57,653 nucleotides of DNA from Gracilibacillus oryzae (GTDB lineage Bacteria > Bacillota > Bacilli > Bacillales > Amphibacillaceae), in the NCBI RefSeq assembly GCF_009498735.1, contig NZ_ML762438.1, positions 25,599 through 83,251 on the forward strand, in the 5' to 3' direction. The position numbers were made by a program, and so were the translations under genes. This document shows positions 45,284 through 55,499 of this stretch, piece after piece. The notes below the pieces were generated by a model. The model was not told the origin of the DNA, made no database searches, and saw nothing but the letters and a program-made list of their open reading frames with translations. Numbering within the stretch: position 1 is the first letter of the stretch; each line of letters begins with the position of its first letter.

Positions 45284-47182
45284 GTGGACCTTACCAAAAT
45301 GAAAGATCCAAAATTTTTAAAACAATTGTCGGTGGAAGAATTAGATGAACTAGCGAAACATATTCGCCAGTTTTTAATTGAGAAATTATCAGTAACAGGT
45401 GGACATCTAGGTGCAAATTTAGGTGTTGTAGAATTAACATTGGCGTTACACAAACATTTTAACAGCCCAAAGGACAAGCTGATCTTTGATGTGGGCCATC
45501 AATCCTATATTCATAAGATGCTGACAGGAAGAACAGACCAGTTTGATACTTTACGTCAATTTAAAGGTCTTTGCGGATTTCCAAAAATGTCAGAAAGTGA
45601 GCATGATGTCTGGGAAACAGGTCACAGTTCTACATCATTATCTGCTGCAATGGGTATGGCTGTAGCTAGAGATATGAAAAATGAGGATCATGCAGTTGTA
45701 CCAATTATTGGTGATGGTGCATTAACCGGTGGAATGGCTTTAGAGGCATTAAACCATATTGGCCACGAAAAGAAGAAGTTAACAGTCATACTTAATGACA
45801 ATGAAATGTCCATTGCCGGAAATGTTGGAGCACTTCATAAAGCTCTAGGCAGAATGCGCAGTGCGGGTAAGTATAACAGGGTAAAAGACGAAATTGAATA
45901 CTTGATGAAAAGAATTCCGGCTGTTGGCGGAAAAATCGCCCAGACTGCAGAGCGTGTGAAAGACAGCATGAAGTATTTTATGGTTCCTGGTATGCTGTTT
46001 GAGGAATTTGGATTTACGTATTTCGGTCCAGTTGACGGTCATGATTTTAAAGATCTGGAAGAAAACCTGCAATATGCTTCCAAAACGGATGGACCAGTGC
46101 TCATTCATGTTATCACTAAGAAAGGGAAAGGTTATCAGCCTGCTGAAAGTGATAAAAAAGACAGATGGCATGGTGTAGGTCCTTATAAAATTGATTCTGG
46201 GGAAAAAATTAAACCAGTTGATAATAAACCAGCATGGAGTCAAGTTGTCAGTGATGCAGTGGAAAAAATTGCAGAAAAAGATGATCGGGTTGCAGTCATC
46301 ACTCCTGCCATGATTCTTGGATCGAAATTGGAGAAATTTCAAAAGCACTTTCCTGATCGCCTGTTTGATGTAGGGATAGCGGAGCAGCATGCTGTGACAA
46401 TGGCTGCAGGGATGGCAACACAAGGCATGAAACCATTTGTCGCCATTTATTCCACTTTTCTGCAGCGTGCTTATGATCAGATGGTTCATGATGTTTGCCG
46501 CCAGAAGTTAAATGTAGCGTTTGGTATTGACCGTGCAGGATTAGTTGGAGCTGATGGAGAGACTCATCAAGGCGTTTTTGATATTGCCTTTCTGAGACAC
46601 TTGCCAAACATTGTTCTGATGATGCCTAAGGATGAAAACGAATGTCAGCATATGGTGCATACTGCTTTGTCTTATAATGACGGTCCGATCGCCTTACGTT
46701 TTCCAAGAGGTAATGGATTAGGGGTGCATATGGACAAAGAATTTCAACAGCTTCCAATTGGAAAATGGGAAGTTCTTGAGAAGGGGAATGATGCAGTCAT
46801 TCTTACTTTTGGTACAACCATCGAAATGGCGTTATCTGCCAGTAAGAAATTGAAAAAAAGCGGCGTTAATGTTGAAGTAGTAAATGCGCGTTTTCTTAAA
46901 CCTTTAGATAATGAGATGCTTCATGACATAATGAAAAGAAATGTGCCGATTTTAACACTGGAAGAAGCAGTTCTCCAAGGTGGATTTGGAAGTTCAATTC
47001 TGGAATTCGCGGAGGAAAACAGTTATTATCCAAGATTAAAACGAATGGGAATACCTGATCAATATATCGAGCATGGAAGTGTCAACAAATTATTAGAAGA
47101 GATTGGCTTAACAGAAGATCAAGTTATAACGGAAATAAACCATTTATTGCATCCACAAAAGAATAATATAAAAAGGGCATGA
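45284..47182 (+). CDS. dxs: 1-deoxy-D-xylulose-5-phosphate synthase
   Basis: 632 residues, near the B. subtilis length. Thiamine-diphosphate motif GDGALTGG...[23 protein letters not shown] at the start, and the transketolase part with [17 protein letters not shown] and [18 protein letters not shown] (blocks along the chain). It makes DXP from pyruvate and glyceraldehyde 3-phosphate, the entry to the MEP isoprenoid pathway. GTG 45284, 9 nt after GGGAGG, fits the family start; an ATG at 45257 would add nine residues. Confidence 0.97.
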   Translation: MDLTKMKDPKFLKQLSVEELDELAKHIRQFLIEKLSVTGGHLGANLGVVELTLALHKHFNSPKDKLIFDVGHQSYIHKMLTGRTDQFDTLRQFKGLCGFPKMSESEHDVWETGHSSTSLSAAMGMAVARDMKNEDHAVVPIIGDGALTGGMALEALNHIGHEKKKLTVILNDNEMSIAGNVGALHKALGRMRSAGKYNRVKDEIEYLMKRIPAVGGKIAQTAERVKDSMKYFMVPGMLFEEFGFTYFGPVDGHDFKDLEENLQYASKTDGPVLIHVITKKGKGYQPAESDKKDRWHGVGPYKIDSGEKIKPVDNKPAWSQVVSDAVEKIAEKDDRVAVITPAMILGSKLEKFQKHFPDRLFDVGIAEQHAVTMAAGMATQGMKPFVAIYSTFLQRAYDQMVHDVCRQKLNVAFGIDRAGLVGADGETHQGVFDIAFLRHLPNIVLMMPKDENECQHMVHTALSYNDGPIALRFPRGNGLGVHMDKEFQQLPIGKWEVLEKGNDAVILTFGTTIEMALSASKKLKKSGVNVEVVNARFLKPLDNEMLHDIMKRNVPILTLEEAVLQGGFGSSILEFAEENSYYPRLKRMGIPDQYIEHGSVNKLLEEIGLTEDQVITEINHLLHPQKNNIKRA

Positions 47183-47189
47183 TAAGTAC

Positions 47190-48011
47190 ATGAGTAAAAA
47201 AATTCGTCTAGATCAATTAATTGTTGATCGTGGTCTGATTGATTCAAGAGAGAAAGCAAAAAGTACCATTATGGCTGGCTTGGTATTTTCGAATGGCCAA
47301 AGATTAGAGAAGCCTGGGACAAAGGTGAATGATGATATTCCGCTTGAGGTAAAAGGAAAGGTAATACCATATGTCGGCAGAGGCGGATTAAAATTGGAAA
47401 AAGCTCTTCATTTCTTTCATATTTCTCTGGAGGATCGCATTATGGTTGATGTTGGTTCATCTACAGGCGGTTTTACCGATTGTGGTTTGCAGAATGGTGT
47501 AAAGCTAAGTTATGCGATAGATGTGGGTTATAATCAATTAGATTGGAAACTAAGGAATGATCCGCGTGTTGTTGTTATGGAACGAACGAACTTTAGACAT
47601 GTAACACCAGATATGATCAGGCATGATATACCAGACTTCGCCACAGTGGACGTTTCCTTTATTTCTTTGAAATTAATCCTCCAGCCACTGTATAATATAC
47701 TTGCAAATGTATCAGACTGTGTCATATTAATTAAGCCGCAGTTTGAAGCAGGCAGAGAGCAAGTTGGAAAAAAAGGAATAGTCAGAGACCCGGCAATTCA
47801 CAAGCAAGTAATCGAAGAGATTTTATCCTTTGCTGATGGTATCGGTTTTTCGATGGAGGGATTAACATTCTCTCCTATAACGGGAGGAGACGGTAATATC
47901 GAATTTCTTGCCTGGCTGAAAAAAGGAACGGAAATGACTGACCAAAGCAGATTAACTGAACTTGTTGACAATGTGATCAGTGAAGCACACCTAGAGTTGA
48001 CGAAGAGATAA
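47190..48011 (+). CDS. yqxC: TlyA-family rRNA 2'-O-methyltransferase (YqxC)
   Basis: 273 residues: S4 RNA-binding domain (1-65, RLDQLIVDRGLIDSREKAK), then an FtsJ-like methyltransferase with SAM motif VDVGSSTGGFTDC and DVSFISLKLIL. TlyA proteins methylate ribose in 16S and/or 23S rRNA. Seven bases after dxs. A hairpin terminator follows before argR. Confidence 0.94.
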   Translation: MSKKIRLDQLIVDRGLIDSREKAKSTIMAGLVFSNGQRLEKPGTKVNDDIPLEVKGKVIPYVGRGGLKLEKALHFFHISLEDRIMVDVGSSTGGFTDCGLQNGVKLSYAIDVGYNQLDWKLRNDPRVVVMERTNFRHVTPDMIRHDIPDFATVDVSFISLKLILQPLYNILANVSDCVILIKPQFEAGREQVGKKGIVRDPAIHKQVIEEILSFADGIGFSMEGLTFSPITGGDGNIEFLAWLKKGTEMTDQSRLTELVDNVISEAHLELTKR

Positions 48012-48041
48012 TTGGACTACGAATATTGTAGTCCATTTTCG
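48012..48041 (+). terminator. Terminator after yqxC
   Basis: Perfect stem GGACTAC / GTAGTCC with ATTTTC after it. Confidence 0.75.
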
Positions 48042-48069
48042 TATGAAAAAATTTATTGGAGGAATATAG

Positions 48070-48519
48070 ATGAATAAAGCACAAAGGCATATTAAAATTA
48101 GGGAAATCATCTCCGAAAATGAAATAGAAACACAAGATGATCTGGTGAACTGCTTTAGAGATTTAGGTTATGCCATCACACAAGCGACAATCTCTCGCGA
48201 TATCAAAGAATTGCATTTAGTAAAAGTGCCGACGACGGAAGGGAAGTATAAATACAGTTTACCTGCTGATCAAAAATTTAACCCATTGAATAAGTTAAGA
48301 AGGTTTATAATGGATGCATTTATCAGTATTGATACAGCTACCCATTTTATTGTAATGAAAACACTCCCAGGTAATGCCCAGGCTATGGGAGCATTAATCG
48401 ATAACCTTGGCTGGGAAGAAATTATTGGCACTATATGTGGTGATGATACCATCCTTATTATATGCAAAACAAACGAAGACGCGGAAGCGTTAAAAGAAAA
48501 ATTCTTAGAAATGCTTTAA
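48070..48519 (+). CDS. argR: Arginine repressor ArgR/AhrC
   Basis: 149 residues. N-terminal winged helix with [17 protein letters not shown] and C-terminal arginine-binding hexamer domain ending in [14 protein letters not shown]. It represses arginine synthesis and activates catabolism in response to arginine. TTGGAGGAAT precedes ATG 48070. Adjacent to recN as in B. subtilis. Confidence 0.97.
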   Translation: MNKAQRHIKIREIISENEIETQDDLVNCFRDLGYAITQATISRDIKELHLVKVPTTEGKYKYSLPADQKFNPLNKLRRFIMDAFISIDTATHFIVMKTLPGNAQAMGALIDNLGWEEIIGTICGDDTILIICKTNEDAEALKEKFLEML

Positions 48520-48535
48520 TCAGAGGAGTGTTAAA

Positions 48536-50260
48536 ATGTTAACAGAACTTTCGATTAAAAACTTTGCCATTATTGACCAGTTATCGATTACATTTCAAAA
48601 AGGGCTGACTGTCCTAACTGGGGAAACAGGTGCAGGGAAATCGATAATTATTGATGCTCTTAGTTTATTAACTGGTGGCAGAGGGTCAGTGGAGTATATT
48701 CGCCATGGGGAAAAGAAAGCGGAGTTAGAAGGTTTATTTATTATTGATGAAGAACATCATCCGATATTTGAAAAAGCTGAGCAATTAGGAATGGATATAA
48801 ATGAAGATAATATGGTAGTACTTCATCGCACGATCTCACAATCAGGCAAAAGTATTTGCAGGGTTAACGGGAAGTTAACAACGTTAGGGATTTTAAAAGA
48901 AATTGGTCAATTGATGCTCGACATACATAGTCAGCATGAAACACAAGCATTGTTAGACCCGGAAAAACACATTGAATTATTAGATTATTTTTATCAAACA
49001 GTCCAGCCGAATTTTATAGATGAGTACAAAGCCATCTATAAAAACTGGAAATCATTACAACTACGTTATGAGAGACAAAATAAAAATGAAAAAGAACTGG
49101 CACAGCGTCTTGATTTGCTGCAATTTCAACTGAAAGAAATTCAATCAGCAAATCTGATTCCAAATGAAGATGATGAACTTTTAGAGGAAAGAAACAAATT
49201 ACAGAATTTCGAAAAAATATATCAAAATTTAACAGATGCCTATAATGGATTATACGGAGACCAGCGTGCTTTAGATTGGCTTTCGTTTGCTTCTAATCAC
49301 TTAGAAATTGCCGGGGAAAACAATTATGAGTTAAAGGAAATTTATGAGCAATTTATCGATAATTATTATATTATAGAAGAATTATCCTACAAAATGAGAC
49401 AGCAGATTGATGAAATGGAGTTTGACCCAGAGCGGTTGCAAATAATTGAATCAAGGCTTAATGAAATCAGCCAATTAAAAAGAAAGTATGGATCAACGGT
49501 AGAAGAAATTATTGAATATAGTGCTAAAGTAGAAGAAGAATTAGATGAAATAGAAAATAATGATCAACATATTAAGAAGTTAGAAAAGCAATTAGCAGAA
49601 TTATCGGAAGATTTACTTTTAGAAGCTAAAAACTTGCATGATCTGCGCAAAAAAGCGGCTAACACTTTAGAGACAGCGGTTTTGAGCGAATTAAAGGAAT
49701 TATATTTAGAAAAATCCCAATTTATAGTAGATGTAGCAATATTACAGAGTTCATCAAATGAATTGGTGATAGGTGGGGAAAAGGTTAAAGCAACAGAAAA
49801 AGGAATTGATCAAGTACAGTTTTTCATTTCAACAAATCCTGGAGAGCCGCCGAAACCGCTGAACCGTATTGCTTCAGGCGGGGAAATGTCCCGGATTATG
49901 TTAGCATTGAAAAACATCTTTGCCAAACACCAAGGTATAACAAGTGTTATTTTTGATGAAGTCGATACTGGGGTTAGTGGAAGAGTTGCTCAAGCGATGG
50001 CAGAGAAAATGTACAATATATCGATTGGATCTCAAGTGTTGTGTATTAGTCATTTACCACAAGTTGCTGCCATTGCTGATAATCATTTAAGAATTGAAAA
50101 ACAGGTGAAAAACGAGCGAACTCATACCATTGTGAACGAATTGGATTTTGATGAACGAATTGCGGAAATTGGAAAAATGATGACAGGAACGGAGTTAACA
50201 GAAGCTTCTAAATTACACGCAAAGGAATTAATTGAAGCGAATAAACAATTGAAAAAATAA
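48536..50260 (+). CDS. recN: DNA repair protein RecN
   Basis: 574 residues, SMC-like. Walker A GETGAGKSIIIDAL near the N-terminus, two coiled-coil arms (about 150-225 and 300-385), signature NRIASGGEMSRIMLA, and Walker B VIFDEVDTGVSG. RecN gathers at double-strand breaks at an early step of recombination repair. GAGGAGTG precedes ATG 48536. Confidence 0.97.
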   Translation: MLTELSIKNFAIIDQLSITFQKGLTVLTGETGAGKSIIIDALSLLTGGRGSVEYIRHGEKKAELEGLFIIDEEHHPIFEKAEQLGMDINEDNMVVLHRTISQSGKSICRVNGKLTTLGILKEIGQLMLDIHSQHETQALLDPEKHIELLDYFYQTVQPNFIDEYKAIYKNWKSLQLRYERQNKNEKELAQRLDLLQFQLKEIQSANLIPNEDDELLEERNKLQNFEKIYQNLTDAYNGLYGDQRALDWLSFASNHLEIAGENNYELKEIYEQFIDNYYIIEELSYKMRQQIDEMEFDPERLQIIESRLNEISQLKRKYGSTVEEIIEYSAKVEEELDEIENNDQHIKKLEKQLAELSEDLLLEAKNLHDLRKKAANTLETAVLSELKELYLEKSQFIVDVAILQSSSNELVIGGEKVKATEKGIDQVQFFISTNPGEPPKPLNRIASGGEMSRIMLALKNIFAKHQGITSVIFDEVDTGVSGRVAQAMAEKMYNISIGSQVLCISHLPQVAAIADNHLRIEKQVKNERTHTIVNELDFDERIAEIGKMMTGTELTEASKLHAKELIEANKQLKK

Positions 50261-50522
50261 TAAATGGAGGCTTGAGTCAGCAGGGATTTTTTCGTTATTG
50301 ATCATTAGTAAAGCTTTGCGTCTGTGTTTATTTTTTTATTTTTCGTTATCTTAATATGTATAAACAAGTGCACACCCTTCAGGCTGAAAATAAGTCAATT
50401 TTTTCTAAGAAAAGTGGAAAACATCACAAGAAATTGCTATGTTTTACGGGTTTAAAAAACCTGTTCAAAGGCCAAATTAGTTATACAGATAAAATGATCT
50501 GTAAAACAAGGAGGGTGATGTA

Positions 50523-51803
50523 ATGAAAAATGATTGGATTAGAAAAAGTATAGGGTTAATACTCCTTGTCTCTTTATTGACACTACCTTGGACAACACCA
50601 TTTCAAATATATCTTTCAATCCCCAATCAGCTGAAAGTATTCAGCAGTATCGACCAGATTAATTTACCTGCATTAGGTGATGCTGTTACTGTTACAACAA
50701 GTGAACAGTCGCAAGCAAATTCAGCTGCGGAAATTATGCCATATGCTGAAGAGAGTGGCGACTCAGAAGTTATCTACACATTTTCAGATATTCCGTTAAA
50801 GAAAGTAGACATTTCCGTATATGACGATTATTATGTCGTCCCTGGCGGCCAATCAATCGGAATAAATTTACACACAGAAGGCGTACTTGTTGTAGGGCAT
50901 CATTTAGTGTCAACAAATAATGGGGAAATATCACCAGGTGAAGAAGCGAATATAAAAGTAGGAGACAGTATTATTCAAATAAATGATCAATCGATCAAGA
51001 ATATGAAAGAAGTTGCTCCCTTGGTGAAGAAAGCTGGTGAAAATAACAGTACATTGAAGGTGGAATTGAAACGAGGTAACCAAACCATTGAAACAAGTTT
51101 AAAACCATATAAAGATAAAGATGATAACCAATACCGAATCGGTTTATATATTCGCGATTCAGCTGCAGGAATCGGAACAATGACATTTTATGATCCGAAG
51201 ACAAAAAAATACGGTGCATTAGGTCATATTATTTCGGATATGGATACAAAAAAACCTGTTGAAATAAACAATGGTTCGATTGTTAAGTCAAACGTAAGAG
51301 AAATAAAAAGAGGCGAGAATGGTATACCTGGAGAGAAACGAGCAGATTTTGATTTGAATGATGAAAAATTAGGAAACATAACAAAAAACACACCATTCGG
51401 TATATTTGGATCATTAGAAAATTTGCTTGATAAAAATAAATGGTCTAAACCAATGCCTATCGCTCTTCCTAACCAAGTAAAAGAAGGTAAAGCACAAATT
51501 CTAACCGTCATTGAAGGCGAAAAAATTGAAGCATTTGATGTAGAAATAGTTAATAATGTAGTTCAGGAAGCTCCTGCGACCAAAGGAATGATTGTAAAAA
51601 TTACTGATGAAAGACTTTTGGACGCTACTGGGGGAATTGTTCAAGGGATGAGTGGAAGTCCTATTATTCAAAATGGACGTTTAATTGGAGCAGTCACTCA
51701 TGTATTTGTAAATGACCCGACAAGTGGTTACGGTGTTCATATTGAGTGGATGTTAAATGAAGCGGGAATAGATATTTATCAACAATCAAATAAAGCCAGT
51801 TAA
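50523..51803 (+). CDS. spoIVB: SpoIVB serine peptidase (S55)
   Basis: 426 residues: membrane anchor (about 10-25), PDZ domain (about 115-200) and S55 peptidase domain with [11 protein letters not shown] (catalytic H) and the nucleophile in [12 protein letters not shown]. It is secreted from the forespore and cleaves SpoIVFA to start sigma-K activation. Located upstream of spo0A as in B. subtilis. AAGGAGGGTGATG overlaps ATG 50523 spacing well. I found no clear sigma-F/G promoter in the 262-bp gap after recN. Confidence 0.96.
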   Translation: MKNDWIRKSIGLILLVSLLTLPWTTPFQIYLSIPNQLKVFSSIDQINLPALGDAVTVTTSEQSQANSAAEIMPYAEESGDSEVIYTFSDIPLKKVDISVYDDYYVVPGGQSIGINLHTEGVLVVGHHLVSTNNGEISPGEEANIKVGDSIIQINDQSIKNMKEVAPLVKKAGENNSTLKVELKRGNQTIETSLKPYKDKDDNQYRIGLYIRDSAAGIGTMTFYDPKTKKYGALGHIISDMDTKKPVEINNGSIVKSNVREIKRGENGIPGEKRADFDLNDEKLGNITKNTPFGIFGSLENLLDKNKWSKPMPIALPNQVKEGKAQILTVIEGEKIEAFDVEIVNNVVQEAPATKGMIVKITDERLLDATGGIVQGMSGSPIIQNGRLIGAVTHVFVNDPTSGYGVHIEWMLNEAGIDIYQQSNKAS

Positions 51804-51806
51804 TCG

Positions 51807-51837
51807 AAAGGTTGCCATGAATGGTAACCTTTTTCTT
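51807..51837 (+). terminator. Terminator of spoIVB
   Basis: Stem AAAGGTTGCCAT / ATGGTAACCTTT with a 2-nt loop and five T. Confidence 0.88.
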
Positions 51838-51882
51838 GTATATTTCAAGAAAAATTGGTATCTTTAACTATAGATTAAAGAT

Positions 51883-51893
51883 TTTTCGACAAA
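51883..51893 (-). promoter_or_regulatory. 0A box upstream of spo0A
   Basis: TTTGTCGAAAA on the minus strand contains the full TGTCGAA core bound by phosphorylated Spo0A. A third, weaker site (GGTCGAAAAA) is at 51926-51935. Confidence 0.6.
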
Positions 51894-51985
51894 CATAAAA
51901 TTATATATAATATATTATAGAAATTGGTCGAAAAACAGAGAAAAATCAAGCAAATCGAAAAAAATAAAAGTTTTTCCTAGGAAAA

Positions 51986-52014
51986 GAAGGATTTGTTATG
52001 CTTTTGTCGAAAAT
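51986..52014 (+). promoter_or_regulatory. Candidate sigma-H promoter of spo0A overlapped by a 0A box
   Basis: GAAGGATTT, 11 bp, GTCGAAAA resembles the sigma-H pattern (RNAGGAWWW, RNGAAT). The -10 region coincides with TTTTGTCGAAAAT (52002-52014), a perfect 0A core, suggesting direct autoregulation at the promoter. Confidence 0.5.
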
Positions 52015-52062
52015 ATTAACTATACGAAAATATGTCTATGACCATTTGGAGGAGGAACAGTT

Positions 52063-52842
52063 TTGGAAAAGTCGAGAGTATTGTTAGTGGACGACAATAG
52101 GGAACTTGTGCAGCTTATGGAAGAGTACTTAGAAGACCAAAATGACATGAAAGTTGTAGGGAAGGCTTACAATGGAAAAGAATGTTTGGACATGGTAGAG
52201 GAAGCGCAACCTGACGTTATTATTTTGGATATTATCATGCCGCATATAGATGGGTTGGCAGTTTTAAGTAAAATCAAGCAATCTGATCGAACAAAAGGGA
52301 TACATGTTATCATGCTGACAGCTTTTGGCCAGGAAGATGTAACTAAGAAGGCAGTAAATTTAGGAGCTTCTTACTTTATATTAAAGCCATTTGATTTAGA
52401 ACATTTGGCTGACCAGATTAGACAAGTGAAAGGTCAGCAAACAGCGATTCAGAGCAGTGATCGAAAAACAATCAGTAATAACAGAAAGTTTGATCTGGAA
52501 GCAAGTATTACTAATATTATCCATGAGATAGGTGTCCCCGCTCATATTAAAGGTTATATGTATTTACGTGAAGCTATAACTATGGTTTATAATGATATCG
52601 AATTATTAGGCTCCATTACAAAAGTGTTATATCCTGACATTGCGTCCAAATTTAATACTACTGCATCTCGGGTAGAACGAGCTATCCGTCATGCGATTGA
52701 AGTTGCCTGGAGCAGAGGTAATATTGATTCAATTTCCTCTTTATTCGGCTACACTGTCAGTGTTTCGAAGGCAAAACCGACGAATTCCGAGTTTATCGCA
52801 ATGGTTGCAGACAGATTAAGACTTGAACATCGGGCATCATAA
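52063..52842 (+). CDS. spo0A: Master sporulation response regulator Spo0A
   Basis: 259 residues. Receiver domain with acidic pocket D10-D11, phosphoacceptor D56 (ILDIIMP) and K108 (ILKPFD); C-terminal DNA-binding domain with [19 protein letters not shown] and [19 protein letters not shown]. Phosphorylated through the phosphorelay, it starts sporulation. The start is TTG 52063, after GGAGGAGGAAC. Full length and intact. Confidence 0.98.
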   Translation: MEKSRVLLVDDNRELVQLMEEYLEDQNDMKVVGKAYNGKECLDMVEEAQPDVIILDIIMPHIDGLAVLSKIKQSDRTKGIHVIMLTAFGQEDVTKKAVNLGASYFILKPFDLEHLADQIRQVKGQQTAIQSSDRKTISNNRKFDLEASITNIIHEIGVPAHIKGYMYLREAITMVYNDIELLGSITKVLYPDIASKFNTTASRVERAIRHAIEVAWSRGNIDSISSLFGYTVSVSKAKPTNSEFIAMVADRLRLEHRAS

Positions 52843-52950
52843 TTTCATAATAACCGTTGGTATTATAGGGTTTCGATAGGTGGAATTATATTACAGTTAT
52901 ACGGATATGCCAATAAACTTTGTAAAATGTGATAACAAGTAATTATTCAT

Positions 52951-52980
52951 AGGACAATTATTTTCTCAGTCCTCTTTTAT
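52951..52980 (+). terminator. Candidate terminator after spo0A
   Basis: Stem AGGAC / GTCCT with a 13-nt loop, then CTTTTAT. Lies just before the integrase gene; weak. Confidence 0.4.
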
Positions 52981-53009
52981 CGTCTTAATGATGGTAAAGG
53001 AGGATTTTT

Positions 53010-53981
53010 TTGTTTAATTTTTTAATTGAAATCGATAACTACATGACAGACTGCAATAGCAGAGGATTGTCACAAAAAACAATGAGATCATATGATCAAA
53101 CTTTAAGGTTATTTATGCGCTATTTGGAAGATGTTCACAATGTTAAGGATGTCAGAAAGGTTAAAACCGAGCATATTAAAGCTTATTTTACTTATATAAG
53201 AGAGCGAGGTAAATATGGAGCAATTGCAGATGAAAAGACTAGGCATATAAATAATTTACAGAATAGATCTGACACGGGTGAAAAGGTAAGCGAGACAACT
53301 TTAGCCAATTACCAACGAAATATAAATGCTTTCTTTGCTTATTTATACAAAGAAAAAGTAATAAGGAAAAACCCATGTGAAGGTATTGAAAAAATCAAAC
53401 CGCAACGAAAAGTAAAAAGTTTATTGTCGGAGCAAGAATTACAACTATTTTTCCGTTCATTCGATTTGTCAAAATTCCATGAGTTTAGGACATGGATGTT
53501 TGCTCGTTTAATTCTAGATACAGGGGCACGAATTAGCGAACTAAATGAAACAGTACCTAGTGATATTGATTTTCGTAATAATGCGCTACTACTAAGGATC
53601 ACCAAAAATAAAAAAGAGCGATTCGTATACTTCTCTGGTAAAACAGGAAGATACCTTAAGTCATGGTTGGAATATAGAGACAGGTATACTAACAGCCCAC
53701 ATGTTTTTCCGTCTATAAGAGGAAATAAGATGGACATACGGACAATTGAAACTGCATTTAGAAAGCATTCTAAATTATGTGGAGTAGAAGTAAGACCACA
53801 TCAATTACGTAATAATTTTGCTAAATATTACTTGTTGAATGGAGGCGATTTTGCTACTCTAAGTCGCTTATTAGATCACTCTTCAGTCGAGGTGACACAA
53901 CAAATATATCTAGATTTCGCTGACCAAGAAATAAGTAAAAAGTATCAACAACACTCACCGCTTAATAATTTGGATATATGA
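53010..53981 (+). CDS. Tyrosine recombinase/integrase
   Basis: 323 residues. An N-terminal SAM-like core-binding domain (1-125) is followed by a catalytic domain with R174 in TGARISEL, a beta-hairpin lysine near 199-202, H264 and R267 in HQLRNN, H290 in LLDHSS and nucleophile Y300 in QQIYLDF: the complete catalytic set. The start is TTG 53010, after AAAGGAGG. The gene is not part of the conserved Bacillaceae order after spo0A and marks the left part of an integrated element. Closest type (XerD-like plasmid, phage or ICE integrase) cannot be settled. Confidence 0.93.
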   Translation: MFNFLIEIDNYMTDCNSRGLSQKTMRSYDQTLRLFMRYLEDVHNVKDVRKVKTEHIKAYFTYIRERGKYGAIADEKTRHINNLQNRSDTGEKVSETTLANYQRNINAFFAYLYKEKVIRKNPCEGIEKIKPQRKVKSLLSEQELQLFFRSFDLSKFHEFRTWMFARLILDTGARISELNETVPSDIDFRNNALLLRITKNKKERFVYFSGKTGRYLKSWLEYRDRYTNSPHVFPSIRGNKMDIRTIETAFRKHSKLCGVEVRPHQLRNNFAKYYLLNGGDFATLSRLLDHSSVEVTQQIYLDFADQEISKKYQQHSPLNNLDI

Positions 53982-53994
53982 GGGGAAAATAACG

Positions 53995-54762
53995 ATGAGC
54001 AGCATTATAAAACGCAGAAAAACAGCAAATTATACACAAATCAATAACATGCCAATCCAAGAGGATATTATGGATTTAGGAGCAATTGGATTGCTTGTAT
54101 ATATTATGAGCCTTCCTGAGTCGTGGGAACTTCATAAGAGCCAATTACATAATCACTTCACCAGAAGAAAAGTTGATTCTTCTTGGAAAGTGCTTGTTGA
54201 GAAAAGATACATTATCGGATTCTATTGCCATGTAAATGGTAAGAAAAGGTATTATTATAATGTTTCAGACATTCCATTTACGCAAGATGATTATGAACAA
54301 TTTATTTTAGATGTAAAAGATGAATTAGAATCAGAAGAGAATACGGTATATAATATTGAAAAAATCAAAGACTCTCCCCTTGATATACCTGAATTACTTT
54401 CTATTGTACAAAACGAACAATAAAATGAGGACAATTCAGAATGTGCAACTATAAAAGAAATAAATACAAAAGAAACATCAAGAAATAAACATTCTTTATC
54501 AATTGTTAACAAAGAATCACTGACAAATATTTGTAATGAATATTTCGGCGAATTTGCCGTTGGAAGATGGAATAAGAAGCAGTGGAACACGTTAATTAAT
54601 CAGTTTGTGTCTGAAGTGTTAAAGAGGAATGATTTTGACCCGCATAAAATTAGAGGGTATATTTATCAATCCTTAAAAAACATATCGAATCACCATGATT
54701 ACAAACATTCCCAATCGTTTAAAGACTATCAATCTATCATGATGGGGGAGATGGTGGATTAA
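53995..54762 (+). pseudogene. Replication-initiator-like winged-helix protein, interrupted by in-frame TAA
   Basis: The first 142 codons (to 54420) encode a protein with YTQINNMPIQEDIMDLGAIGLL and YIMSLPESWELHKSQLHNHF, the start pattern of phage and ICE replication proteins with winged-helix domains. TAA at 54421-54423 ends it, but the same frame then stays open for 112 further codons. That part has coding-like content (NEYFGEFAVGRWNKKQW, KIRGYIYQSLKNISNHHDYK) and stops at 54760-54762. The intact product would be 255 residues. It lies 13 bp after the integrase gene. Whether the stop is real, or a second protein is made, is unknown. Confidence 0.7.
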
Positions 54763-54796
54763 AATAGACCTTCAGGCAATTACCCGAAAGTCTATG
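54763..54796 (-). terminator. Terminator of the XRE regulator (minus strand)
   Basis: ATAGAC / GTCTAT outer stem with TTC/GAA inner pairs. On the minus strand TTTTAAT follows. Confidence 0.5.
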
Positions 54797-54798
54797 TA

Positions 54799-55047
54799 CT
54801 ATGCTTGATTATCCGTTGGTACGAATTCAACGATATCAGTTATTTCACACTCTAAATATTCACACAATAAAGCAATGACATCCAAAGCAATATACTCATC
54901 ATGTTTCATTTTGTGAAGTGTAGATGGCGATATACCTAAGTTTTCTTTTAGATCTTTCTTCTTTACACCTTTATCAATCAGAGTTTTTTCAAATGGCTTG
55001 TAGCTAGGTTTAATTGTTGTTGCTTTACGTCTTGAATTTTTAGACAT
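54799..55047 (-). CDS. XRE-family helix-turn-helix regulator
   Basis: 82 residues. A basic N-terminus is followed by an XRE fold: FEKTLIDKGVKKKDLKENLGISPSTLHKMKHDEYIALDVIALLCEYLE spans the five helices (about 18-70), with recognition helix around SPSTLHKMK. ATG 55047 has AGGAGGTG at good distance. Divergent from the small-gene cluster on the plus strand, with paired operator-like sites between them, so it is the likely repressor of the element. Confidence 0.85.
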   Translation of the reverse strand: MSKNSRRKATTIKPSYKPFEKTLIDKGVKKKDLKENLGISPSTLHKMKHDEYIALDVIALLCEYLECEITDIVEFVPTDNQA

Positions 55048-55078
55048 ATGTAACACCTCCTATCCAATTATATCAAAA

Positions 55079-55154
55079 AAGTTCGAGAAGTTGTATAAAA
55101 AGTATTGACTTAATATTCTATAAGTTATACTATTATATACAAGAAGTCGAACTT
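55079..55154. promoter_or_regulatory. Inverted operator pair in the divergent region
   Basis: AAGTTCGAGAAGTTGTA (55079-55095) and TACAAGAAGTCGAACTT (55138-55154). The second, reversed, reads AAGTTCGACTTCTTGTA, so 13 of 17 positions agree with only the central four differing. The sites bracket the plus-strand promoter; one lies just past the -10 box. Confidence 0.65.
55105..55131 (+). promoter_or_regulatory. Promoter of the element's small-gene cluster
   Basis: TTGACT, 15-bp spacer, TATACT, placed between the two operator-like repeats and about 45 bp before the first gene. The spacer is short. Confidence 0.5.
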
Positions 55155-55176
55155 TCATGCGGGAGGGATATAAATA

Positions 55177-55494
55177 ATGAAACAAGAGAAATGGGTTATT
55201 TTCACTCGACAGCAAGAATACTTCATCTTTGACATTCATCAAGTATCTAAACACGAAGATTATTTGCGGCAAGAGAATCAGAAGTATCGCACAATATATT
55301 ATCTGGATAATGTTGCCACTCACTACAAAGTAGGCAAAGGATTAATCCCTATGACAAGAGATGAAGAGCAAGCGATTATTTGCAGCATTAAAGGTGTCGG
55401 AAATGAAATGCCTAGATCGTTTATAGAATACTTCTACCTAATTTGCTTCATTATCGGAATTGTGTTCCTGTATATATCTGCAATTAATATTTGA
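55177..55494 (+). CDS. Small protein with C-terminal membrane helix, unknown
   Basis: 105 residues. A soluble N-terminal part (WVIFTRQQEYFIFDIHQVSK, TRDEEQAIICSIKGVG) and a membrane helix at the end (about 83-103, YFYLICFIIGIVFLYISAI). GGGAGGGAT lies before the ATG. I do not recognise the family. First gene after the regulated promoter, so it would be expressed when the XRE repressor is released. Confidence 0.7.
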   Translation: MKQEKWVIFTRQQEYFIFDIHQVSKHEDYLRQENQKYRTIYYLDNVATHYKVGKGLIPMTRDEEQAIICSIKGVGNEMPRSFIEYFYLICFIIGIVFLYISAINI

Positions 55495-55499
55495 AAGGT

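Noticed and set aside
45845-46489. 214-residue minus-strand frame inside dxs
   Set aside because: Antisense to a fully conserved part of Dxs; composition is that of a reversed gene.
55060-55323. 87-residue minus-strand frame in the divergent region
   Set aside because: Covers the operators and the first plus-strand gene; lacks a ribosome-binding site and conflicts with better-supported features.
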